Origin: Firmicutes bacterium UBA3936
GTDB taxonomy: Bacteria > Bacillota > Dethiobacteria > Dethiobacterales > Dethiobacteraceae
Assembly: GCA_002385745.1 (NCBI GenBank)
Contig: DGEC01000118.1
Location: 1 to 5,717 of the forward strand
DNA: 5,717 nucleotides
Reading direction: 5' to 3'
The notes beneath the pieces are model-generated. The model did no database searches. It had not been told where the DNA came from and saw nothing but the letters and a program-made list of their open reading frames with translations. A program made the position numbers and the translations under genes. This document shows positions 1-5,590 of the stretch, piece by piece; within the stretch, counting starts at the first letter, position 1, and the number at the start of each line of letters is the position of its first letter.

Positions 1-31
1 TGGTCAGCAACCGGATAGGAGGGGTTCCTGA
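1..31 (+). CDS. Possible 3' end of an upstream gene (partial, left edge)
   Basis: Reading from base 2, the frame is open across the left edge and ends in a TGA at 29-31. The final A of that stop is the first base of the ATG of the next gene (TGATG). Such one-base overlaps are typical of translationally coupled genes in bacterial operons. Only nine codons are visible (GQQPDRRGS), so no function can be assigned. Another frame also stops nearby (TAG at 16-18), so the identity of the upstream frame is not secure. The overlap is seen directly; that this is a real gene is inference. Confidence 0.35.
   Translation, partial: GQQPDRRGS
17..24 (+). promoter_or_regulatory. Ribosome binding site of the HD-GYP gene
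   Basis: AGGAGGGG lies 6 bases before the ATG at 31. This is a strong Shine-Dalgarno match at good spacing, and it fixes the start of the large signalling gene. It sits inside the possible upstream reading frame, as expected for tightly packed operon genes. Confidence 0.85.
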
Positions 32-2367
32 TGAAACACACAAAACCACGCATCTTAATACTGGAAGAATCACCGGCAAAAGCAAAAGAAGCGGCCCAGG
101 CACTTCAGCAAAACAGCAGGAAATTTGGTATTGCAATAGTTGCCTCCCACCCGGAGTTTATGGAAACACTCCGCTCCTTCCAGGCGGACGCAGTTATCTC
201 CGCTTACAGGCTGTCCGGCTTTGACGGCCTGGCGCTGAAAGAAACACTGGCATATGATGAATCACTGCCTTTCATTCTCTGGACAGAGCCCATTAACGAG
301 CTTACTGCCGTAGAATGTATGAAAGCGGGCGCCACCGACTATGTCTTAAAAAACCAACTGACCCGCCTGCCCATTGCCGTAGAAAACGCCCTGCAGAAAA
401 GGGAAAATACCCTGGAAAAAAACAAAACTATCAGCCTGCTTAAAAGCAGCGAGGAACGTTTCCGCCGCCTGGCTGAAAACGCCCAGGACATTATTCACCG
501 TTTCAGCTACCTGCCGGAACCCCATTTTGAGTATATTAACCCCGCAGTAACCAGAATAACCGGCTATACACCGGAAGATCACTATAAAGACCCTCTTTTA
601 GGCAATAAATTGATACATCCCGATGACTATCACCTTTTCGCGGATTTCATCAGGGGCGAATTTTCCCCTGATCAGCCTCTTACCCTGCGCTGGATCAGAA
701 AAGACGGCGAGATAATCTGGGTAGAAATGCGCTTTACCCCCATCAAGAATGAAAAGGGAGAAGTTATTGCCGTTGAGGGGATTACACGGGACATCTCCGC
801 CTGGAAAAGGCGGGAAGAGGAACTGGAGCGCCACTTCCAAGTAGCTTTGGCTTTCTACAATACTTCCCTCGCTCTCCGCTCCGCCGAAACAATTGCCGAA
901 ATACTACCCGTTTTCCTGAATGAAACCTTGTCTATTTTCAACACTGAAAACGGTGCCGTCTGCCTTTATGAAAAAACAAAAAATGCCCTTAACTTTGCCG
1001 ACTGCCGCGGGTGTTTCTCCCGGTTAAGCAAAGGAGAAACCGCTTTGGGAAGCGGCATTATAAGCAATGTTCTCAAAAGCGGCGAACCCTTTCTTGCCTG
1101 CCAGTTTGCAGAAAAGTTCAACCTGCTTGCTGATATCGACATAAATTTGCCTCCCTATTCTACCTTTGTCTGTTATCCCATAAAAACAACCAAGGAAACT
1201 GAAGGACTGCTTTTGCTTGTTATTCCCGATGAAGAAGTGACGCCGTCGGAGTTTATTCTTTTAGGTTCTCTGACGGAAATGGCCGGCATTGCCATCCACC
1301 GTATCAATCTTTTTGAACAGACAGTCAGGCGCTTGAAAGAACTGCAGAGCCTGCATTACATAGACAAAGCCATCGCCGCCAGGCTGGACATTAATCTGCT
1401 TTTAAATCTCATACTGGATCATGTTTTGGCGCAGCTGAATGTTGATGAAGCACGTATTTACCAGTACTATCCCAGGATAAACAAACTTGAACGTGTTGTC
1501 GTAAAAGGTTATATTCCCGGCAGTCCCCAGCACTTCGCCCTCTCGGCGGGGGAGGGAACGGCAGGCAGGGCAGTCCTGCAAAACAAAACAATAGTAACAA
1601 AGGAAAAATCGTATTACTGTATTGACATCCCCCTAATCACAGAAAATCAGATTAAAGGGGTACTGGAGGTATATATAAAAAACCCTCTGCACAAGAATGC
1701 CGAATGGCAGAACTTTCTGGAGATCATAGCAGGACAGACGGCCATTGCCATTGCCAATGCCCAGTTGTTCGACGACCTGCAGAAGGCAAATACCGAACTG
1801 AACGCCGCCTATGATGCCACCATAGAAGGTTGGGCCCATGCACTGGACTTGCGGGACCACGAAACGGAAGGGCACAGCCGGAGGGTAACGGAAATGACGG
1901 TAAAACTGGCTGAAGCTATCGGCATATCCGGTGACGAACTCATACACATCCGGCGCGGTTCCCTGCTGCACGACATCGGCAAAATGGCCATTCCCGACGC
2001 TATTTTACTAAAGCCGGGTGAACTCGAAGAAAAAGATATGGCTGTTATGCGCGAGCATCCGCGTCTAGCCAAGCAGCTGCTTTCCCGGATTCCCTACCTG
2101 GTTCCGGCACTGGACATCCCAATGTACCACCATGAAAAATGGGATGGCACCGGGTATCCAAACGGCCTGAAAGGAGAAGAAATCCCCCTTGCAGCCCGTA
2201 TTTTCGCCGTGGTAGATGTCTTTGACGCCCTGACCAGCGAGAGGCCTTACAGGCCTGCCTGGCCTCAAAAAAAGGCCCTGCGCTATCTTAAGGAGCAGAG
2301 CGGCAAACACTTTGATCCCCGGATAGTAAAAAAATTCTTCCAACTGTTCTTCCCGGATTATAATTAG
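31..2367 (+). CDS. Receiver-like/PAS/GAF/GAF/HD-GYP c-di-GMP phosphodiesterase
   Basis: A 778-residue soluble signalling protein with no signal peptide or membrane segment. Domains in order: a response-regulator-like receiver (about 5-125); a PAS with PAC tail (about 140-262, ending in GITRDIS); GAF1 (about 270-428); GAF2 (about 446-580); a short helical linker; and HD-GYP (about 600-778). The HD-GYP domain is complete: HETEGHS at 610-616, HDIGK at 647-651, HHEKWDGTGYP at 700-710, then a DVFDALTSERPYR block. The family hydrolyses the second messenger c-di-GMP, so the likely role is lowering c-di-GMP in response to signals sensed by PAS and GAF. The receiver is degenerate: the acidic pair is E12/E13 and the expected phospho-acceptor aspartate is A58, although T85 and K107 remain. 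It is therefore probably not controlled by phosphorylation. GAF2 looks shortened. The start is fixed by AGGAGGGG 6 bases upstream. The ligand of the sensory domains cannot be read from sequence. Confidence 0.93.
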   Translation: MKHTKPRILILEESPAKAKEAAQALQQNSRKFGIAIVASHPEFMETLRSFQADAVISAYRLSGFDGLALKETLAYDESLPFILWTEPINELTAVECMKAGATDYVLKNQLTRLPIAVENALQKRENTLEKNKTISLLKSSEERFRRLAENAQDIIHRFSYLPEPHFEYINPAVTRITGYTPEDHYKDPLLGNKLIHPDDYHLFADFIRGEFSPDQPLTLRWIRKDGEIIWVEMRFTPIKNEKGEVIAVEGITRDISAWKRREEELERHFQVALAFYNTSLALRSAETIAEILPVFLNETLSIFNTENGAVCLYEKTKNALNFADCRGCFSRLSKGETALGSGIISNVLKSGEPFLACQFAEKFNLLADIDINLPPYSTFVCYPIKTTKETEGLLLLVIPDEEVTPSEFILLGSLTEMAGIAIHRINLFEQTVRRLKELQSLHYIDKAIAARLDINLLLNLILDHVLAQLNVDEARIYQYYPRINKLERVVVKGYIPGSPQHFALSAGEGTAGRAVLQNKTIVTKEKSYYCIDIPLITENQIKGVLEVYIKNPLHKNAEWQNFLEIIAGQTAIAIANAQLFDDLQKANTELNAAYDATIEGWAHALDLRDHETEGHSRRVTEMTVKLAEAIGISGDELIHIRRGSLLHDIGKMAIPDAILLKPGELEEKDMAVMREHPRLAKQLLSRIPYLVPALDIPMYHHEKWDGTGYPNGLKGEEIPLAARIFAVVDVFDALTSERPYRPAWPQKKALRYLKEQSGKHFDPRIVKKFFQLFFPDYN

Positions 2368-2387
2368 GATAAGGGGCACACAGGAAT

Positions 2388-2417
2388 AAAAAACCCCCGT
2401 TTTGCGGGGGTTTTTTT
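2388..2417. terminator. Bidirectional intrinsic terminator between convergent genes
   Basis: Six A (2388-2393), CCCCCG (2394-2399), a 5-base loop (2400-2404), CGGGGG (2405-2410) and seven T (2411-2417). The G+C stem is 6 bp and extends through the A/T flanks. It has a T run on either strand, so it can end transcription of the HD-GYP gene (plus) and of metK (minus). The metK TAA stop (2416-2418) sits in the T run, so nothing separates the gene end from its terminator. Confidence 0.92.
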
Positions 2418-3615
2418 ACAGTCCTGCCTCTTTGCTCAACAACTCTGCCTTGTCGGTCTTTTCCCAGGGCAAATCCAAATCATCCCGGCCGAAATGGCCG
2501 TAAGCGGCCACTTGTTTGTAAATGGGTCGGCGCAGATTCAAGTCACGGATAATTGCCGCCGGCCGCAAATCAAAATACCGTGTTATCAAATCTTCAATCC
2601 TTTCTTCGGCAATTTTTGCCGTTCCAAATGTCTCCACCAACAGCGATAGGGGCCTGGCCACACCAATGGCGTAAGCAAGCTGCACTTCACACCGGTCTGC
2701 CAGTCCGGCGGCCACCACATTTTTGGCCACATAGCGGGCGGCATAAGCAGCGGACCTGTCTACCTTTGTCGGGTCCTTCCCGGAAAAAGCACCGCCACCG
2801 TGCCGTGCATAGCCGCCATAGGTATCAACAATAATTTTCCTGCCCGTAAGTCCCGCATCCCCCTGAGGCCCGCCGACAACAAAACGGCCGGTTGGATTTA
2901 CATAAATCTTGGTCTTTTCCGATATGTAGCGGACAGGCACAATTTCTTTGATAACGTTTTCGATAATATCATTCTTTATTTTCTCCAAAGAAACACTTTC
3001 CTTGTGCTGGGCGGAAACAACAATAGTAGTTACCTCCTGGGGTTTGTTGTCCTCGTATCTTACGGTAACCTGCGTTTTCCCGTCAGGACGCAAATAAGGC
3101 AGTATCCTTTGCTTGCGGACATAAGCAAGGCGTTTGGCCAGCTTGTGCGCCAGCGAAATGGGCAGCGGCATCAATTCCGGTGTTTCCCGGCAGGCATATC
3201 CGAACATCATCCCCTGATCACCCGCTCCGATGGCCTCCAGCTCATCATCGCTGAACTCCCCCGTTTTCGTCTCATAAGAATGATTTACACCCAGGGCTAT
3301 ATCGGGTGATTGCTCGTCAATGGAAGTAATCACACCACAGGTATCGCCGTCAAAACCATACTTTGCTCTGGTATAGCCAATCTCCTTAATCGTGTCCCGG
3401 ACAATTCTTGGTATGTCAACATAACAGTTGGTAGTTATTTCACCGGACACCAGCACCAGGCCGGTTGTCACCGCTGTCTCTGCCGCTACCCGGGCCAGCG
3501 GGTCCTTTGCTAAAATTGCATCAAGAATGGCATCTGAAATCTGGTCACAAACCTTGTCAGGGTGACCTTCTGTAACCGATTCAGAAGTAAATAAGAAGCT
3601 TTTTGCCAACTTCAT
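2416..3615 (-). CDS. metK: S-adenosylmethionine synthetase (methionine adenosyltransferase)
   Basis: Makes S-adenosylmethionine from methionine and ATP, the cell's main methyl donor; a cytosolic enzyme, normally tetrameric. The 399-residue length matches the usual bacterial size. Family signatures are intact: GHPDK at 17-21 (ATP/methionine site), QSPDIALGV at 102-110, GAGDQGMMFGYA at 130-141 (signature 1) and GGGAFSGKDPTKVDRS at 273-288 (signature 2, phosphate binding). The reading frame stays open upstream to 3723, but that part overlaps the riboswitch terminator and has no family homology, so it is excluded. I give the ATG at 3615, but a TTG at 3609 (MAKSFLFTSES) lies 8 bases from GGAGG and may be the true start. 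It is transcribed alone from its own promoter, controlled by a SAM-I riboswitch, and converges on the HD-GYP gene. Confidence 0.97.
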   Translation of the reverse strand: MKLAKSFLFTSESVTEGHPDKVCDQISDAILDAILAKDPLARVAAETAVTTGLVLVSGEITTNCYVDIPRIVRDTIKEIGYTRAKYGFDGDTCGVITSIDEQSPDIALGVNHSYETKTGEFSDDELEAIGAGDQGMMFGYACRETPELMPLPISLAHKLAKRLAYVRKQRILPYLRPDGKTQVTVRYEDNKPQEVTTIVVSAQHKESVSLEKIKNDIIENVIKEIVPVRYISEKTKIYVNPTGRFVVGGPQGDAGLTGRKIIVDTYGGYARHGGGAFSGKDPTKVDRSAAYAARYVAKNVVAAGLADRCEVQLAYAIGVARPLSLLVETFGTAKIAEERIEDLITRYFDLRPAAIIRDLNLRRPIYKQVAAYGHFGRDDLDLPWEKTDKAELLSKEAGL

Positions 3616-3625
3616 CTCCTCCTTC
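3616..3625 (-). promoter_or_regulatory. metK ribosome binding site, start-deciding
   Basis: On the minus strand this reads GAAGGAGGAG directly followed by ATG. GGAGG (3622-3618) is only 2 bases from that ATG but 8 bases from an in-frame TTG at 3609-3607. The usual spacing is about 5-9, so initiation at the TTG is quite possible despite the better ATG codon. Confidence 0.7.
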
Positions 3626-3676
3626 AATAGCTTTTCGCAACGGCAGCTTTTTACCCGCACAACAACCGGGCTGCTG

Positions 3677-3711
3677 AAAAAGAAAGGAACCCCTTGGGAT
3701 GAAAGAGGTTC
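3677..3711 (-). terminator. SAM-riboswitch expression-platform terminator
   Basis: In transcription order: GAACCUCUU (3711-3703), a 7-base loop (3702-3696), AAGGGGUUC (3695-3687), then CUUUCUUUUU (3686-3677). The stem is 9 bp with one U-G pair. The U-rich tail ends about 60 bases before the metK start. It forms when the aptamer is SAM-bound and stops transcription. Confidence 0.9.
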
Positions 3712-3730
3712 TGAGAAAAACAACCTCTCT
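3702..3730 (-). promoter_or_regulatory. Antiterminator of the metK SAM riboswitch
   Basis: The strand AGAGAGGUU (3730-3722) can pair with AACCUCUUU (3710-3702), giving 9 pairs including one G-U around an 11-base loop. It uses the 5' arm of the terminator and four bases (3730-3727) of the 3' strand of aptamer stem P1. Antiterminator and SAM-bound aptamer are therefore mutually exclusive, the standard S-box logic. Confidence 0.8.
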
Positions 3731-3827
3731 TATCTTCCAGGCTTTTGCCTGCTGGAATTAGCACCGTTACAATCCGTCCGGTTGCCGGGGTTCATAGGGC
3801 CAGTCCCTCCGCCGCTCTTGATAAGAG
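3727..3827 (-). ncRNA. SAM-I (S-box) riboswitch aptamer upstream of metK
   Basis: A 101-base aptamer closed by a perfect P1 stem, CUCUUAUC (3827-3820) with GAUAAGAG (3734-3727). The core matches the class: GAGGGACUGGCCC (3809-3797), then AUGAA and CCCCGGCAACC, a short P3 (ACCG/CGGU with a 12-base loop), GGUGCUAAUUCC (3765-3754), a P4 hairpin with an AAAA loop, and GGAAGAUAAGAG. This family binds S-adenosylmethionine and represses methionine/SAM genes. It controls metK, whose product is the ligand, so this is direct feedback. The downstream platform is transcriptional (terminator/antiterminator). Recognition is by eye against remembered B. subtilis yitJ and T. tengcongensis aptamers; a covariance-model search would confirm it. 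Confidence 0.97.
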
Positions 3828-3853
3828 TATTCACTTGCAGACTTATTAGCTAA

Positions 3854-3882
3854 ATAATATGCCATTTTAAAAAACTTGTCAA
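3854..3882 (-). promoter_or_regulatory. Sigma-A promoter of the metK riboswitch transcript
   Basis: Minus strand: a perfect -35 TTGACA (3882-3877), a 17-base spacer, and -10 TATTAT (3859-3854, 5 of 6 to consensus). The predicted start is near A3847, giving a leader of about 230 bases with the whole riboswitch inside it. The -35 box begins only 6 bases past the stop codon of the upstream phosphoribosyltransferase gene. Confidence 0.88.
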
Positions 3883-3888
3883 ATATCT

Positions 3889-4539
3889 TCATTTTCCCAT
3901 ACCCAGCCTGGCAAGCAGGTCTTTTACCTCACCTTCACTGACCTGGGCAAAATTTTCATAAAACTGTCCCACCGCCGCAAAATTCTTTGGCTGCAGCGGG
4001 CAGACAACCTTGTCCGCCTCCCGGGACAAAGCGGCAACCGTCCCGGGCGGAGCCACGGGAACGGCAAGAATCAGCTCCTTTGGAGACCGGTTCTTTACCG
4101 ACCGCAGGGCAGCCGTAACGGTAAAGCCCGTCGCCACACCGTCATCAACAACAATAACCGTTCTGCCCTCAATTTCAACCCGCGGCTTTTTACCCCTGTA
4201 TGCTTGCAGCCTACTTTTTATTTCCCTGTTTTTTTCAGCTTTTATTGTCTCAACATCTTCGGGTGAAAGATTGAAATACCTGACCAGGCGGTTATTCAGC
4301 AGCACAGGGCCGTCTTCGCCAACGGCGCCTATTGCCAGTTCCGGCTGTCGAGGATCCGCTATTTTTCTTGCTATAATCAGGTCAAAGTCACAGTTCAGAG
4401 CGAAAACTATGGGCAGCGCAACCGGAATGCCTCCCCGCGGCACCGCCAATACCAGGGGCTTTTTCTCCCGGTAAGGCAGCAGAATTTCTGCCAGGACTTC
4501 ACCGGCATGCTGCCTGTCCCTGTAACCGGTCCGCTTCAC
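3889..4539 (-). CDS. Predicted phosphoribosyltransferase (COG1926 type)
   Basis: A 216-residue protein with a type I phosphoribosyltransferase fold. The PRPP-binding loop VIVVDDGVATGFT is at 128-140, with the two adjacent acids and the G-x-A-T-G-x-T phosphate loop. VPRGGIPV at 33-40 supplies the PPi-loop region, and ARKI at 57-60 is also typical. These proteins transfer or cleave at phosphoribosyl groups, but the substrate of this COG1926 group is not established, so no pathway is assigned. The start is GTG at 4539, supported by AGGAGG (4553-4548) 8 bases away; no better start lies upstream. The gene follows sfsA by about 20 bases on the same strand, so the two are probably cotranscribed. Its TGA stop (3891-3889) runs almost directly into the metK promoter, with no terminator between them. 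Soluble; no signal peptide. Family call secure, function not. Confidence 0.9.
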   Translation of the reverse strand: MKRTGYRDRQHAGEVLAEILLPYREKKPLVLAVPRGGIPVALPIVFALNCDFDLIIARKIADPRQPELAIGAVGEDGPVLLNNRLVRYFNLSPEDVETIKAEKNREIKSRLQAYRGKKPRVEIEGRTVIVVDDGVATGFTVTAALRSVKNRSPKELILAVPVAPPGTVAALSREADKVVCPLQPKNFAAVGQFYENFAQVSEGEVKDLLARLGMGK

Positions 4540-4547
4540 AGGCCGAC

Positions 4548-4553
4548 CCTCCT
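4548..4553 (-). promoter_or_regulatory. Ribosome binding site of the phosphoribosyltransferase gene
   Basis: A perfect AGGAGG on the minus strand (4553-4548), 8 bases before the GTG start at 4539. It supports use of a GTG rather than a later ATG and lies in the short gap after the sfsA stop. Confidence 0.85.
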
Positions 4554-4560
4554 TTCCTGA

Positions 4561-5253
4561 CTAGATGAGTACCGGCAGCCGTTCTGCCAGAGTTGCCTGT
4601 TCAGCAGTTATAAGACAGCGGTAAGCATAAACTTCCACCCCGCCCGCCTGCGCCTGCTGCAGTGCCAAAGCGAAAGCCGGATCCCTGAGGCCATAGGGAG
4701 CAAAATATTTTGCATCTTCCCGCTGGGCAACGAAAATTACGGCACAACGGCATCCTTTCTGCGCAAGTGCCGCCAGCTTTTCAAGGTGCCGGCGCCCCCT
4801 TTCAGTGGGAGCATCGGGAAACAAGCCCGTTTCCCCCTCCACCAAAGTAACCGACTTTACCTCCACATAAACATCACGGCTGCTTTCTGCCAGTAAAAAA
4901 TCAAAGCGTCCACCCGCAAATGCCGGCTCACTGCGGACAAAGCGGCAGTCGCCAAATGGCAACAGCTCGTTATTTTTCAGGGCTTTGCCCACCAGTCTAT
5001 TCGCCAGTTGCGCATCTACGGATACCCAGGTATTTTGCATTCTCACTAAAAGCAGGCTAAACTCTGTGCGGCGCCCCGGAGAATTGCCGGGTTTCAGCCG
5101 TACAGCGGCACCCTTAACCAAAAGTTCCTCCAGACGGCCTGATGTAGGAATGTGGACTTTAACCTGCCTGCCGTCAAGATCAACAAGGCCGGCAAACCTG
5201 TTAAGCCTTTTAATAAAAATGGCGGGGAATGTCTGACCAAACAAAATATGCAT
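4561..5253 (-). CDS. sfsA: SfsA family DNA-binding protein / nuclease
   Basis: A 230-residue protein matching SfsA over its full length. N-terminal part: IKRLNRFAG and HIPTSGR, where most homologues have a PNTGR-like sequence. C-terminal part: a PD-(D/E)xK-type nuclease core with D118 in GRFDF, E131 and K133 in VEVKSVTL, followed by the hallmark FPDAPTERG (145-153) and later AVIFVAQRED. SfsA was first named from E. coli for an effect on maltose genes (sugar fermentation stimulation) and is now usually annotated as a DNA/RNA nuclease; its role outside E. coli is unclear. I chose the ATG at 5253. A GTG at 5262 is in frame, but the GG-rich SD-like GGCGG (5267-5263) is 9 bases from the ATG and abuts the GTG, and the ATG length fits homologues better. 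It is the first gene of a likely sfsA-phosphoribosyltransferase unit, behind a terminator and a putative promoter. Confidence 0.92.
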   Translation of the reverse strand: MHILFGQTFPAIFIKRLNRFAGLVDLDGRQVKVHIPTSGRLEELLVKGAAVRLKPGNSPGRRTEFSLLLVRMQNTWVSVDAQLANRLVGKALKNNELLPFGDCRFVRSEPAFAGGRFDFLLAESSRDVYVEVKSVTLVEGETGLFPDAPTERGRRHLEKLAALAQKGCRCAVIFVAQREDAKYFAPYGLRDPAFALALQQAQAGGVEVYAYRCLITAEQATLAERLPVLI

Positions 5254-5270
5254 GAATTTCACCCGCCCTT

Positions 5271-5299
5271 ATTGTACCGTGAAACGGTGATAAAAACAA
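5271..5299 (-). promoter_or_regulatory. Putative sfsA promoter
   Basis: Minus strand TTGTTT (5299-5294), a 17-base spacer, TACAAT (5276-5271). The -10 has 5 of 6 consensus bases, the -35 only 3 of 6. The predicted transcript start near 5264 would leave only about 10 bases before the ATG at 5253, a very short leader. The box lies just after the upstream terminator, where a promoter for sfsA is expected. Confidence 0.5.
5276..5288. repeat. 13-bp hyphenated palindrome in the sfsA promoter
   Basis: ACCGT-GAA-ACGGT, perfect 5-bp arms around 3 bases, placed between the putative -35 and -10 and touching the -10. It could be an operator for an unknown regulator or the base of a small hairpin. The palindrome is seen directly; its function is inference. 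Confidence 0.35.
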
Positions 5300-5306
5300 A
5301 CAATAC

Positions 5307-5343
5307 AAAAAAAAACACCGGAAAACTTTCAGAGCTTTCCGGT
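5307..5343 (-). terminator. Intrinsic terminator of the small gene
   Basis: Minus strand: ACCGGAAA (5343-5336), an 11-base loop, TTTCCGGT (5324-5317), one G, then nine T (5315-5307). The stem is a perfect 8 bp. It begins about 15 bases after the stop of the 46-residue gene, insulating it from sfsA. Confidence 0.92.
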
Positions 5344-5357
5344 TCCGTCAGTACCCG

Positions 5358-5498
5358 CTAATTATTAACACTTGCGATTTCTTCATCCAAATCCATGATT
5401 TTACCCAGGATTTCCACCTTATCTTCACCCGATGCGAGCATGTAATCGCGCAGCAGTTCATCACGCATCTCGTTTAAACTGAGAACATAGGCCGTCAC
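5358..5498 (-). CDS. Small 46-residue protein, possibly Spo0E-like
   Basis: GTG start at 5498 with a perfect AAGGAGG (5514-5508) 9 bases upstream, TAG stop at 5360-5358, and its own strong terminator 15 bases later. This arrangement supports a real gene despite its length. The 46-residue product is acidic and looks like two helices: LNEMRDELLRDYM (residues 8-20), a turn around ASGED, then KIMDLDEEI (33-41). The spacing from the first helix to the LD pair resembles the Spo0E family, small helical-hairpin phosphatases that remove phosphate from Spo0A, the master regulator of sporulation. However, the family's SQELD signature is only IMDLD here and the trailing aromatic is missing, so this is a topological resemblance rather than an identification. 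The coding call is fairly firm; the family is tentative. Confidence 0.72.
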   Translation of the reverse strand: MTAYVLSLNEMRDELLRDYMLASGEDKVEILGKIMDLDEEIASVNN

Positions 5499-5507
5499 TT
5501 GTGTCAA

Positions 5508-5514
5508 CCTCCTT
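5508..5514 (-). promoter_or_regulatory. Ribosome binding site of the small gene
   Basis: A perfect AAGGAGG on the minus strand, 9 bases before the GTG at 5498. It is the main reason for believing that this very short frame is translated. Confidence 0.82.
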
Positions 5515-5562
5515 CACCATGTAAATATATGTTATTATTTTATTATTTCCCTCAGACAGTCT

Positions 5563-5590
5563 TTTATATTCGGTATTCTTCACGTTTTAA
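5563..5590 (-). promoter_or_regulatory. Candidate promoter of the small gene
   Basis: Minus strand TTAAAA (5590-5585), a 16-base spacer, TATAAA (5568-5563). Four of six -35 bases and five of six -10 bases match sigma-A consensus. It would give a leader of about 60 bases. In DNA this AT-rich such matches arise easily by chance. Confidence 0.35.

Noticed and set aside
346..2379. Several minus-strand frames opposite the HD-GYP gene
   Set aside because: All are antisense to a gene with unbroken domain homology, and lack ribosome binding sites and recognisable products.
2553..3513. Plus-strand open frames opposite metK, the longest 169 codons
   Set aside because: They lie entirely antisense to a strongly conserved gene, have no recognisable domain or good start signal, and reflect codon structure of metK.
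3616..3723. Upstream extension of the metK reading frame by 36 codons
   Set aside because: It overlaps the riboswitch terminator and antiterminator, has no MetK-like sequence and no ribosome binding site; the family N-terminus begins near LFTSES.
4010..4474. 154-codon plus-strand frame opposite the phosphoribosyltransferase
   Set aside because: Antisense shadow; composition is Ser/Thr/Arg-rich with no domain, while the minus strand carries the PRPP motif.
4985..5361. Plus-strand frames over the sfsA 5' end and its upstream region
   Set aside because: They cross the minus-strand terminator and sfsA promoter region, have no ribosome binding site and no recognisable protein.
5502..5507. Perfect TTGACA on the minus strand
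   Set aside because: It overlaps the ribosome binding site region of the small gene and has no -10-like sequence 16-18 bases downstream.
5533..5548. Tandem TATTATTT repeat
   Set aside because: A low-complexity AT stretch in the leader of the small gene; two copies of such a sequence are not remarkable.
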